NCBI RefSeq assembly: GCF_041956535.1
Contig: NW_027192199.1
Coordinates: forward strand, 372,001-436,000
Direction of reading: 5' to 3'
Source: Calcarisporiella thermophila CBS 279.70
Lineage: Eukaryota > Calcarisporiellomycota
Length of the DNA: 64,000 nt
Every line of letters starts with the position of its first letter. The stretch's first letter is position 1. The notes below the pieces were generated by a model that ran no database searches, was not told the origin of the DNA, and saw only the letters and a program-made list of their open reading frames with translations. This document shows positions 43,035 to 54,300 of the stretch, piece after piece. Made by a program: the position numbers and the translations under genes.

Positions 43035-44653
43035 CTAGCGACTCACTCCCCTCCCCTCCTCACCTAATCTTGGTCGCTGCCTTCTTCCATTGTAGGCATC
43101 TGAATCACTTCCACCCTTCTCATCGGATAAGCTTGAGCCAGAGCTAGAACTACTCGAACTGCTTGACGACGATGACGAAGACGAAGACGATGACGAAGAC
43201 GAAGACGAAGACGACGAGGATGGCGGTAAAGAGGGAACGTAGGCCAGTGCCTCGATCTTCTCTACTAGCCGTCTATAGTGCTCTCCCTTCTTCTGCGACA
43301 ACACGGTGATAAGCTTGCGAGAGAGTTTTGGCCGGGAGTCGCGGGAATGCAACCAAACGTATTCCAGGTTTGCAGGAGAGCAGAAATTTTGGGTGACGGC
43401 AATAGTCATATCTAACAAGGTATAGGTAAAGACATTAAACCAGTCCTCTCCCTCCTTCTCCTGAGCAAAATAGAGTCGGATAGATAGATTACCAAGGTTG
43501 ATCACGACATGATGGTATCCGCCCGGCACAAAAACGGTTTCTCCCGGTCGCTGCAAAATCTGCATCACCCCCACCTGTTTCCCCAGCTCGGTGGGCTCTC
43601 CCTTCTCCTCGCTCCAAAATCGCGGGAACACTTTAACAAACCAGCTTGCGGCCTCATGGTCATAGGGCTTCATGGGGGGATCGACGAGCTCTTTCGGGGC
43701 GGAGGGCGGAAATAGGCACCACCGCTTGTGCCCACGCACAAGTGTGTTCCAGGCGGAAGTGCCCAGCGGGTCTACATGGATGCCAGTACCACTCCGGGCA
43801 GAGCCCATGACAAACCACCGGTAAGGGGGTCGCCGTCTCTCTCCCGTGTATCGAAACAGGTCGTCGTCAAAGTATCTAGGGACATGGTAGTCATCCAGCA
43901 AGATCCGATCTGTTAAATGCTTGGGACGTCGATTTTTCGGATAACCACGATACGGACGTGCTATCCCGCTGTCGAAAATATAGAGCGGTGAATCCTCGGC
44001 TGCGGCCTTTGTGTGGACGTAATGGAGAAAATGCTTCATTTTGAGATACACAGGATATCCGTCGTCATCTTCGCCCACTTTGAACTTTTGATTTGCAAAA
44101 TGATCCATGAAGTACTACCCGTTGCATTAAAAGCGAAGCAGTGAGGGTGAAGGCAAACCGATAAAGAGATGAACCATGGAGATAGACCGACATAAACCAT
44201 GGAGATAGACCGACACCTACCTTCTCGCACCATTTCTCCTCGGCAGGCCAATTACGCGTAATCCCCTTAATGACGACAGGAGTAGAGGTCTCTTCAAATC
44301 GCCTCACAAACTCGGCCTTGCTTACTCCATGGTAATCAATGCGTTCCACCTTATCGACCTCGGGACCGATCCAGAAGTCATGGGCATGAAAATTCCACTT
44401 TGACCAGCCCAGAGCATCGAGCTCTTTTGGAAAAACAGGAGACATTTAATTAACCTAACCCATGATCACTAATCAATGGGGATGTCGATGGAATACCTGA
44501 GCGAGCCTTAACCTTTGCCCTGCTGATTTTGCGCTCCCACTTGTGGTTTTGACTCTAAACGGGAAGGGGCGAAATAAGAAAAGAATAAGCCAGCTATCGA
44601 TCTGACAGCATATTAAAGCAACATTTTACTTCACAGTATCCCTTTCGCTTCAT
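43035..44653 (-). CDS. JMJD6: JMJD6-type JmjC oxygenase
   Basis: Five exons on the minus strand: 44630-44653, 44497-44554, 44221-44423, 43493-44114 and 43035-43411. They join in phase to 427 aa. JMJD6 is a Fe(II)/2-oxoglutarate oxygenase known for lysyl-5-hydroxylation of splicing factors; arginine demethylation is debated. Visible: basic start with KISRAKVKARSELDALGW, VVIKGITRNWPAEEKW, FKVGEDDDGYPVYLKMK, iron ligands in GTGIHVDPLGTSAWN (HxD) and FVPGGYHHVVINL (second His), then DMTIAVTQNFCSP. The intron at 43412-43492 is 81 nt, in frame and stop-free, so retention would insert 27 residues beside the second iron ligand. The tail has a run of about 28 serines, as vertebrate JMJD6 has a poly-Ser region. 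The first two exons are less certain than the rest. Confidence 0.92.
43140..43221. repeat. GACGAA-type repeat encoding polyserine
   Basis: Tandem GACGAAGACGAC-like units on the plus strand read on the minus strand as TCG/TCT/TCC codons for about 28 consecutive serines in JMJD6. Third bases vary among the repeats. Confidence 0.8.
44172..44215. repeat. 21-bp direct repeat in JMJD6 intron
   Basis: A 21-bp unit beginning AACCATGGAGATAGACC occurs at 44172-44192 and again at 44195-44215. It lies inside the intron 44115-44220, the second copy touching the splice donor. It is probably a recent tandem duplication that lengthened the intron to 106 nt. Confidence 0.8.
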
Positions 44654-45732
44654 CGAGCGTAGTGTTGTGGAGGGGTTGCTCTGGAGATGGATCCCAGTCA
44701 TTTTTTTTTTACGAACGATCAGAAAAGCTGTCGTTGAGAGACAAAAGTCAAATCAAATTTACAGAAATATATTACAACAGTCACAAAACTGCCCATAGTC
44801 CGATTTGCGGCTAGAAATGCCGGGCCTGTTGATTTGGATACTTCCACGTAACACATTTCTCCATGGTTCGATTTCACATAATCACTAAGAATCCCTATTC
44901 TCGCGCGAGCTTGCTACACATCTATTGTATGTAAGCCTAGGATCACCTCATCACAACCATAATTTTCCCGTCCATGAACCCTATTGAATGCATCTTTTTG
45001 CCAGGTGACAGGTTCGCCAAAAGGGTACCGGTCCTGTGGGGGGAATCTTCTTGGCAAATTGATCCCATCATGCCAATAAAAAAAAAACGAGGACGCATAC
45101 CTTTCTGGGAGAATAAAGCTGCTTTATTCTGGCAGAACCTTTATGAGGGTTGGCTATTCCCTCTTCTCCAGGTACATCTAAAGGAAGGTGGCGGCAAGGC
45201 TGAGAATCTCTCCGATCAACACATTTGAGTTTTTCACTCTTCACTCCTATTCGACCCGCGCTCAATTGCTGAAATCCGAGATCAACCACATAAGCCGTCA
45301 CGGGAGGTCATGACAAGGCAACATCATCGTTGATAAAGAGACAATAGAGATGAATGCAACTGAAAGTTAGGTTCAGCCCAACTCAATGGGATTAATGCGT
45401 TCAGATTAGTTAAAGGCAAAGATGGACGGGGGGGGGGGGGGCGATAACTAGTTACCTACATGGCTAACAATGACCCCTTTTTGTCCAAAATAAAGTATGC
45501 TTTAGACTTTTAATATCTTCGTGCTCTTGCATCCCTAATAAAGCTGCGGATAGCAGTGTTCCAAATTTAGAAACCAAGGCTTTATTTAGACAACCTTGTA
45601 ATAAAAATAAAATCGCATATTCCTTCCTCACGTTTCAATATGGGTGAAATGATGAGAGATAAAATAAAAGGGCCAGTTCAATCAATGGAAAGTAACGAGA
45701 CGGTGTAAATAAGGTCGAGTGGCGCCAACCGA
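44654..45732. other. 1.1-kb gene-free region
   Basis: Between the JMJD6 start and the 3' end of the small orphan. Contains a G-run of about 12 near 45429-45440. Short open frames show no family feature. Confidence 0.5.
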
Positions 45733-46188
45733 TCAGTATTGCTCCTTGATGCGGTCCACACTGACGCTAATGTTGGAGCTGTCTGCGTCCGCTAGTTGGA
45801 ACCTGATTTTGAATTCGGGAATGAGACGAATGTTGACGGTGAAGTTGTCCCCTTTTCCGCCGCCGATATAGTTGGGCCGCCACCAATACTTGATTGGAGT
45901 ACTCTTCTCTCCAGGCGCGAGGTTTCCGACTTTGAACACGGGGTTGCTGGTGGGATTGCCGCCATCACTGTCCACAAAGACGACGCTCCACTGAATACTG
46001 GTGTCATCATGGTCTCCAATGAGCTGCGCGTCAGATATGTATCCCTTCTTAGACGTGTTGACAACCGTGATTTTGCCAACCAAGTAGTCAGTTTCTCCGA
46101 GCTGGGACAGGCTGTAGTTCCCCCAGTGCTCGTGCACGACCGTCAAAAACTCGTGTTGGAACGTATCAGTTGTCCAGTTTGAAGCCAT
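45733..46188 (-). CDS. small intronless orphan protein, beta-rich
   Basis: Single exon of 151 aa from the ATG at 46188 (MASNWTTDTFQHEFL). No family recognised. No signal peptide, no membrane segment, no cysteines. Alternating hydrophobic and polar residues (for example YLVGKITVVN, SIQWSVVFVDSD, DNFTVNIRLIPEF, KIRFQLADAD) suggest an all-beta sandwich. Aromatic sites such as KYWWRPNYIGG could bind sugars or lipids, which is a guess. Support for a real gene: a TATAAAA 91 bp upstream on the same strand, a pyrimidine/A-rich leader, and C/G-biased third codon positions. It stands alone between gene-free stretches. The lack of introns in an intron-rich neighbourhood may hint at retrocopy or transfer, but a 151-aa gene can lack introns by chance. 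Confidence 0.7.
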   Translation of the reverse strand: MASNWTTDTFQHEFLTVVHEHWGNYSLSQLGETDYLVGKITVVNTSKKGYISDAQLIGDHDDTSIQWSVVFVDSDGGNPTSNPVFKVGNLAPGEKSTPIKYWWRPNYIGGGKGDNFTVNIRLIPEFKIRFQLADADSSNISVSVDRIKEQY

Positions 46189-46278
46189 GGTTGAAAGGTG
46201 ATTTGGATTGTAGACTTGGGTGAGGTAAGTGAAAGATTGGGTGAGAAATCTATCGAGGGAGGCAAAGAGAATGGGGGG

Positions 46279-46285
46279 TTTTATA
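46279..46285 (-). promoter_or_regulatory. TATA box of the small orphan gene
   Basis: TATAAAA on the minus strand (plus-strand TTTTATA at 46279-46285), 91 bp upstream of the ATG at 46188. The leader between them contains CAAGTCTACAATCCAAATC. The spacing suits a TATA-driven fungal promoter with a short leader. Confidence 0.55.
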
Positions 46286-49200
46286 GAGGGGGAGAGGGCT
46301 CTTTCGTCGCAATCCGAGAATCCGGGGCAAGAACGCAATTCTAAAATTGGAATTCTAAAGCTAATTTAATTAGTCTGTGAAAGGGAAGGAGGAGGGGTGT
46401 GCAGCATTGTTAAGGCTTGATATGTGGCCACGCTTAAGCTCGACAGAGAAAAGGGGAGCCGTTGGCTGCATCTAACAAAGTGCGCATGGAAGATAAAAAT
46501 GCTTGGAAATTCTATGATGATGGGGTTTCCCGTCTTTAGAGCCAAAATTGGGTGCACACTGCGAGTGTGTATTGCTCCATGGGAAGATTCGCGGAGCATT
46601 CACATGGGCTTTCTCATGGCTTTAAATTATTGAATTTTGAACGTTTTGTTATTTGCTTTCTTAAACGGTTCAGGGCTAGCTGCAAGATTATCTACCGGTT
46701 TGAAGTCCAACGGAATGGTTCTGCTTGGTGATGCTCCTCCCTTCTGCGTCTCTCCCTGTTGCCGATTCGTTAGGGAAATGGGAGGACATGCGGGAGGAGC
46801 ACACTCGGACACTCCACCTCACCCTAGCATAACCTTTTTGTACCCCCATGATGCAAAGACGCAATTTCATCAATCCTTTCGATAACCAATCCACATTATG
46901 CTCATCCTGTCCACCATTGCTCAGACGAGGATTCGAAACATAAAGACTATCTTGCGTGCGAGAACAAAATGCTGGGCAAATCCACCTGGGTTTGAGAAAA
47001 GCGCGTGCGCGCATCGATACCCATGGTAGACTTTAGGGTTAGTGCAGCTACACCTCCCTCCACTAGCGTCATGGGAGCATATCTTCGAAAGCTTTCTGTT
47101 TATTTGCGGAAATAATGCATCCTTAACACGACTGAAGATGTTCACCCTCTGTTTTTGCGAGGCGAAATTCTAAAGTTCTTTTTGCTTTTTCATTCCTACT
47201 GGCAGCCAGAAATACAGTTTGTGACTCCACGAAAACAGAGCCGATTCCAAGCCTGGGGAAAAATCTTAGTGTATACCTTGCCACCCTGCTCGCCCGAATT
47301 CCCAACGGTAGTCTAGTTGTTCACTTTGAGGCTTACATGGAGTACTCGAAAAACAGAAAGCACTTGCAATACGGAGGATGCCCGATGAGCACACATGAGA
47401 CACAGATTAAGAGCATCGACGTTGTTCCAGCCAATCCTGACAAGGATTAAGCTGATGAGAGAATGCTACTATTTTTATGAGTTCATTAATAAAGATAGCC
47501 ACTTCCCACGCGCCGTGTTTAACCCATGGGGTTGATAATTTTTCGAGTACTTCCGCGTATTTTTTTCTCATCGATAGATGGACAAGTTCAGTCTTCGTTT
47601 TGATGACATCTTCAGGTTCATCGTCTCAGAGTGCAAATTTGTACGTGTTTCCTACCGTAGGACGACTCACGACGAGATAAATCGCAAAAGCATGGGCTGA
47701 CGACCTCTCGACTCTTCCCCCCTACAGCAGCCTCTTTTTGACAAGGAAGACAAGGCTGTAAATGCCCATCCTCTCCTCGCCATCTTTAGGTGAAACGGGC
47801 ACTCAATAGCACACACTACTAGTGGCATTTACAGAATGGGATCAGCCTTTCTTGATGGAGAGGGTATGGGAACATCGGATGAAGGAGCATCGGAAGTTTG
47901 GGGACAGGCGTCAGCCAGTGCTCTGGTGTCTTCTGTTTTGAGTCCATCTTCTCTCGCCCTTGTCGACCGTATCAGGGCGTGAGCCTATTCTGCTCTCATC
48001 GGGTGCGCTCTTGCGCGCGACCTGATGAAGTTTTTCAATAAAGCTCCCCTTGTGCGCTTTGAGTGGCACGATCACATAATCGCAGACAAGATTAGATCGA
48101 GCCATTCACTCCGTGTGCTACTACGGAGAGAATGACCCGAATCACCCCATTTTCGACTAAGCTTCCAGGTTTCGGAAAAAAGGGCCGATTCAAATGCACG
48201 CCAGAGCTTCCCTCTGCTTGGCCAAATTGCAGGCCAGAATCGCCGCTTTTCTAGCCCTTGCATGCATGTATCCGCGGCCCGTTCTCGGGCTGGAACCTGC
48301 TTGCTGTTTACCGCGAGCAAGCCGCCCCTCCCTTCCCCCTCGCCTCTGCTACGAGATTCGGCCGCGACCCTGAGCTCCTCGATTCTAGGGATTTCGCTCA
48401 ACCTGAAAACAATCATACACGGCCACCTTCCCAGCTTGCCCCACCGAAGAGAGTGCGGAATCGTGACACTGCGGAGACATCTTCCCTCTATTCTCTTTAT
48501 AGCAACCCCAATATACGCTTCGATTCCACGTCCAATGGCCGGCCCGGGACTAATCTCGTCCAACGTCACGATACGAGCCTCATCACCCCCTTTCCTTGAC
48601 CGAATCCAAAGTCCGCGATTACGTTACCTTCTCCTTCCAAACTATCTGATTCCCCTTGTTCTCAGGGGGAGACGTTTCGATGACATCCAAGCCCCATGCT
48701 CATTGGTCGGTATCGGGTGCTCTTCGAATCGCTCGCAACTCCAGGCCTGCACACCCGCATCCGTTGGCCCCGAAACCCTAGAACACTCCTCTAGCGAGCC
48801 TCCAGGCGGTTAGTGCAGTTGCGGGTTGTTGGGATGGCCCGCACGGCATCCCTGAATCGTGCCATTGTGGGGGGAGCTCCCGTGGTCATTTCATCTCGCG
48901 CCCTCCCTTCCCGCTAGTTTGAGCGGAAGTAAAAGCCGGGGCTGTCTTGGAGCCCTTCTCTTGTGCTTAACTGAAACGGGAGGCCGCGTGTTGCTCAGAA
49001 CTTAGGGCATGGTCTCCGCCCTATTGGAAAATGCGCTGCCGAGGGCAATTTGGGTAACAACAGAGCTTGGCCGTTTCTGCGGGGGAAAGCGCAAATGGCC
49101 CGCAGGCTTGGGCGCCGATGGCAGTCGAATGACGGCCTTCCAACCCTGACCCTTCCATCGAAAAGGGGAGAGGGGGAATTCAGGAAATGGAATCCACTTC

Positions 49201-49567
49201 CTTGGTCATTAGTGCGACTAGCGATTAAGGTTAATATTTCTTCCCTTGATTTCTAGAGCTGTTTTATTTTTTTTTTGTGCTTTTCCCCTCCAGCAACCAG
49301 AACCTGTCAATTCAGCATTAATATTCCGCATTAGAGCGGTTGAAATCTTGGAGCTGGCAAAAATATCCATCAAATAAATATATCGCTGCCCTTCGATCCT
49401 TCTGCCGCCCCGATTCGTCTTGAGGCATCTACAGCATCCCCCTCCGCTCTAGCCCCATTTCAGCTTCGCTCATTCCCCCTGCATCGTCATCATAGTTTTT
49501 CCGGCTCCTCCCTCCCCCCCTCCTCTTCCCCCCTTTTCCCCCCTTAAGCCTTATTTTTCCTTTTGAC
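46286..49567. other. 3.3-kb mostly gene-free region
   Basis: The longest stretch without a confident gene. It includes one weak coding candidate (47163-47450, plus, listed separately). A GC-richer part at 48200-48900 has overlapping open frames on both strands (183 aa plus, 165 aa minus), neither convincing. The right end is CT-rich (49440-49560) and should be the leader of the LEA-type gene at 49568. A long untranslated leader or a noncoding RNA gene would fit but is not shown. Confidence 0.45.
47163..47450 (+). CDS. weak candidate 3' exon of a secreted small protein
   Basis: An open frame without its own ATG, stopping at TAA 47448-47450. From about 47174 it reads VLFAFSFLLAARNTVC, which looks like the hydrophobic core of a signal peptide. 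It continues with GKNLSVYLATLLARIP, VVHFEAYMEYSKNRKHL and ends SIDVVPANPDKD. The amino-acid composition looks protein-like, and a possible acceptor (TTCTAAAG) precedes it, so a short upstream exon with the ATG is conceivable. No family recognised, and chance cannot be excluded. Confidence 0.25.
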   Translation, partial: RNSKVLFAFSFLLAARNTVCDSTKTEPIPSLGKNLSVYLATLLARIPNGSLVVHFEAYMEYSKNRKHLQYGGCPMSTHETQIKSIDVVPANPDKD

Positions 49568-50884
49568 ATGCAGACAGCAGATGCTTCTGCAGGTCATTTC
49601 TCCTCTTCTCCTCATCTCTCTGGCAGCCGCTACCAGCGTGTGCCATCAGTGCAAGATCTCGGAGAGCTAGCAGCAATGGAGCTCCCGCAGAGCAATCCCT
49701 ATCAGCTCATTCCAAATTCAAAAGGTGTGTTTTGTTTGTGTTTGTTATTAGCCCCATTTCCAGCACTTGTGCTAATCTGGTCTCATTCTGGATTGGCCCC
49801 CCCCCCCACAGATGCCCACCCCGCCGATGCCAATCCTTCCAATCGATCTGTCTCCTCTTCCAACGGTCAAGCTTCCGGCCATGTTCCGCATCCCGGGGGC
49901 ATCTCGCCATCTACTCCAGAGGCGTCTTATGATCCTTACGATCCTAGCCACTTCATCTCCATCCCCGCAGTAGCCACCGCAAAAGCCAGGAAGAAGCCGG
50001 AATCCTACTTGCCCTACTCCCACGACGAAGACTCTAATACCCTGCCCACCACTCGGAGCATCTACTACGATGATCCGGTGGCCGGCATAGTCGTCGATGG
50101 AGGAGCTGAGCCTCAGAAGGATTATGGCGACGAGTCCGACCATATGGCGATGTCGGCCCTGCGGTCGCCCGATATCTCCCTCGACGCCTCCCCCAAACAG
50201 ACCCAGGTCAGCCCAATGCCGGTGCCCCACCCCATGTTTAGCAAAAAACGCCGGCGACAGCGCTGCGCCTATTTCCGCAAGAGAACGTGCCTTTATATAA
50301 CGGTGGTGTTTTTGGTGGTGTTTGCGGTGGTGTTGTTCTTCGTGTGCCCAAGGGCGCCAAGAAGAGTCATGCTGCGGGAGATCGAGAAGGTGGAGAATTC
50401 GAAGCTTCCACAAAAGGACTCGCCTGAGCCGCAGGTGAGTATGCAGTGGACCCTGCTGGTCAGCGTGGACAACTTCGACAATTGGGTTCCAATGTCTTAC
50501 AGAAACGTGCATGTAGACGGTAAGCATCCTTCTCTTGTTGCTCTTGTTGAGTTTTGCGTCCTGACTTACCCCGCCCTCTGACTAGCTTTTGATGTTGGAA
50601 CGCAGGAGCGCATTGGCAGTGGGGACTCGGGCGACCTAATTCTCCAGGGGCGATCCCCCAAACTGAACATCCAGCTTCCTCTCAGCGTCGCCTACACCTC
50701 CAAGTCCGGGAACGATAAAGTCCTACAGAACCTGATCAACGCCTGTGGGCCGAAGCAAGCGGGAAAGCCGCCCCCGGAGCTGAATCTTCGCCTCGTCCTC
50801 ACCTTTGATGTCTGGGTGGTGTCCTCTTTCGGGATCCACTATGTCGTAGAGGATCCGGGAACCAACGTACTTTGTCCTCCCTAA
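49568..50884 (+). CDS. single-pass membrane protein with LEA-2-like domain
   Basis: Three exons, 49568-49724, 49812-50519 and 50586-50884, joined in phase to 387 aa. The N-terminal 230 residues are Ser/Pro/Asp-rich and likely cytosolic. A basic patch (KKRRRQRCAYFRKR) precedes one membrane helix (YITVVFLVVFAVVLFFV). The rest looks like an LEA-14/LEA-2 beta-sandwich: MQWTLLVSVDNFDNWVPMSYRNVHVDAF is the typical strand pattern, followed by GSGDSGDLILQGRSP and LRLVLTFDVWVVSS. The layout matches fungal vacuolar/plasma membrane LEA-2 proteins of uncertain role. Intron 1 (49725-49811, 87 nt) is in frame and stop-free; if retained it would add a hydrophobic stretch (LCLLLAPFPALVLIW). Type II topology is inferred from the basic patch. 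Confidence 0.75.
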
Positions 50885-51367
50885 AAGCTAGGGATAAAAA
50901 ACAACATGGCCACCCATTTTATCTCTTCTCCCTCTCCTGTTTTATTTTTTTTTCTACCTTTTTTTGTTTCTACTTTTTTGTTTCCATGGACAATTTTCTC
51001 TTCCTTCCGCTGTCATATACTTTGTCTATATTTTTTCTTTATATCATCGTTTCTTTCCCCTTCTAATCTGGTACATCCTCCCCACCTTTCTACCTCACGA
51101 ACACTCCACCTCTAGCATTAAAAATAAATAATCTTATTAAAGCTCTATCGTTCATCCCACCCGTCCCTGAAGATTACAGTTATAGTGAAGAAAAGTAAAA
51201 AAAAAAAAACACACAGCCAATAGTGATAATAAACCATGAACAATGTTGAAATGAGAATGGCAGAGGAAAAAAGAAGAAACAAGAATTTAAGTCAACATAC
51301 GTATACAAAATAAATAAATAAATACGTTGGATGGTTTTCTCTCGGTTGGGTGCCAGCGCAGGTTGGA
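50885..51367. other. intergenic, convergent 3' ends
   Basis: T-rich then A-rich spacer between the LEA-type gene and the P-type ATPase. AATAAATAAT and AATAAATAAATA motifs near 51123 and 51310 may be polyadenylation signals for the two strands. No gene seen. Confidence 0.5.
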
Positions 51368-54300
51368 CTAAAGCTTCAGCTGGAGCCGCTTCCTACTGTG
51401 CCGCTGAGTAGCGTAGTTGCGCACGGGTCCAAGTACCACGAAGAGCTCAAACAGCACCGCGGCCAGCATATTGGCAATGCTCAGCCTAGGGAAAAACAAG
51501 ACCCAGTCAGATCACCCCATCTGCGTCCCCGAGCAGCAGAGAAAAACTTACCCCCACAGCTTGAACCGGAACTCCCGGGGAAGCACGTTATGGCCCAAAT
51601 TGATGTTGTACTTCTCGATCCCCCACCAGGGCGCTGGGAGACCCAGGCGCTGCAGCGCCGAGGGGTTCCCGCAGTTCATGCGGAAGGCGCAGCCCAGCGG
51701 GTTGGGGTCGGCGAGCTCGACGTAGGACACAATGCCGATGTAGGCGGCCCAGAAGAAGATGAGGATCCAGTTGCGCCACCATGCTGCGCGGAAGACGTAC
51801 CCCAGGTTAACCACAAACGCCGCGTTCACCCACTGGAACAGCACGACCAGCGCGAGCGTCTCCGTCTCGAAGTTGTCGCCGAGGAGCCACCACTTTGCGG
51901 TGTCGACCGTGGAGCTGTCGAATTCCCGGCAGCGGAACCAGTCTTGGGAGTAGAGCAGGGCCGTCGCCCCGATGAGGAAGATCCAGTTGATCAGCACCTG
52001 CCCAATCGTGGAGGTCAGGATCTCCGCCCCAAGGATACGAGCCGTGGGGCGTTTGGGGGCGAGCCGGGGGGCTGCACGGGCTTGGGTGACGGCGAACGAA
52101 AGGGCCACGGTGATGAACCCGTCCACAAGGATCGAGAGCCATTGGGGCATGGCCACTGGTATTCAAAGTATGCGAGAGGGGAGGGGGGAAGGGGAGAGAG
52201 AGTTAGCTTCGTGCCAAGGCCATCGCTTGGGGGTTGAGCAGCAGCTTACCTGAGAAATACCCCGTGAAGGTTTTCAGCATGACCATGTTCTGCCCGTACA
52301 AGATCAAATAGCGGTAGGCCGCGAAGTTGGTGGCAAGAGCAGCTCGCCCCTGTCGCAGCAGTTCTACACAGCTCATGATCGTCCGCTTGTTGGTCGAGAA
52401 CGGGGACACGATCGACGCCTCCGCCTCCGAGAGGGCGAGGCCAACGTGCGCCGCCCTGAGCGCGCCACAGTCATTGCCTCCGTCTCCACACATGGCAGTG
52501 ATGCCGCGCTCCATGTGCAGCTGCACACAGCGGACCTTGCCGTGCGGGGTCATGCGGGCGAAGACGCGCACGTGAAGGAGCAGTGAACGGATGCGGTTGT
52601 TGGAGAGAAAATGGTTGAAGGCCTTGCCTGTGACGGCCAGTTCCACGCCTCCCCCGGCGACCGCATCCTCGATCTCGCCGTCCTCCACCACGGCATCCGC
52701 CTCGTTCTCCACATCCACATCCGTCCACACCAGCTCGCCCTTAGGCCCAACGTCGGCCAGCAGAATCCGCTGCCCCTCGGGGACCATCCCGCACTGTCGC
52801 GCGATGAAAATGCCCGTTAGCGCATTGTCTCCGGTGATCATGACGGTGCGCGTGTCCCCGCTTTTTAGCGCCGAGATTGCGGCCGTGGTGTCCTCCTTCA
52901 GCTTGTTTTTGAACAGGATCAGGCCCAGGAAATCGACGTCTTGCTCGAGCTCGTCCCGGGTCCAGTTGCGGATCCGGTCAAGGTCGTCCACCAAGCCCAG
53001 GTCCCGGTGCGCTATGGCCAGAACATAGCACCCCTCGCGCGCAAGCCGAGATGTTATCCGGTCATAATCGGCTGGGATGGAGTCGGGATTGGAGAGCTCC
53101 CGAATCTTCTCAAACGACCCCTTCACAAATACGTGGCATCGCCCCGTGGCTCGATCCAAGACCGCCACCGACATGGACGCTCTTGCGTGAACGAACTCGA
53201 AGCGTCGCACTATATGGACCAAGTGCCGGTTCTCCGCCGTCTTTTCCGGCTCCTCGGCCCGCGTGCTGCCTTGGTCGGGCGGCAAGGGGGAAGGGGCGGC
53301 AAGCGAGTCGACGAACTCCGGATGCTCGGCATTGGGCAAGAGGTGCCATCCGGTCGCGTTAAACATTTCGATGTCGACCGGGTTTCCGATAAGCTGCCCA
53401 CCCACCTCGGTCACTGAATGGCAGGTGGCTAGGCCCATCCGTAGGTCGTATGGCATTTCGCCCATGGCCTCCGTTCTCTCGCCGAATCGGTGGCACTCCA
53501 CCCGTTCCCTCACGTCCACCCTTTTCTCCTCGTCCAACGAAGACGATGTTGCGGAGGCGGAGGATGAGGAGGAGGTCTCTTTCGCAATCGCTCCGTAGAA
53601 CTCGAGACCCTCTTTGGTGAGCGTGCCGGTCTTGTCGAAGCAAAAGATGCGCACCTTGCCGGCGATGATCACTCGGGGAAGATCCACGCAGTAGATGTGT
53701 TGCGTTCGGAGCCGTCCTGCCGCGACGGACTGCCCCACCACAAGCGCGGCGGGCAGGATCGGCGAAATCAACTGGCAAATGTTGAACATGGCTAAAATAC
53801 CCAAAAAAAAACAAAACATCGACAAGCGTCAGCAACCACACAAGAGACCTAGAACGCAAATTAAAATAGGGACCGAAAAACCAGGCGCCTGTTCCTGCTG
53901 ATCGCTGGAGCCAGACCGCGAGCACGAACAGGATCACCGCCCATATCAACAGGATGATCATAACGATCTTGATCTGTTCGTTGAAAATGAAGGAAATGGG
54001 GCTCGGGAACAGGATCTTCTGTACGAGCTGGCCCTTATCCGTCAGGGTGCCCGTGTGGGTCACCAGCGCAGTCACTCTTCTCTCTTCCTGATCGCCCTCC
54101 GTCGGGGCGGTGTTGTATCCCCCCTGCGGGGCCGCCTGAGTCACCGTGGTGCCCGCGAAAACGGTGTTCACTTTTCCGCTCGTCATGCGATCGTAGATGA
54201 TGTCGTCCTCCTTGAGCGGGAATTTTCGCACTGGCAGGGGCTCGCCGGTCAAACTGCTCTCATCCACCACCACGTTCCCGGAGAGGATGACCCCATCGCA

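Noticed and set aside
48072-48813. Overlapping 165-aa (minus) and 183-aa (plus) frames
   Set aside because: No domain, no splice or promoter support, and the two contradict each other; local GC richness explains the open frames.
51350-52237. 295-aa open frame on the plus strand
   Set aside because: Antisense shadow of the C-terminal exons of the P5-like ATPase; composition is low-complexity Pro/Arg/Glu.
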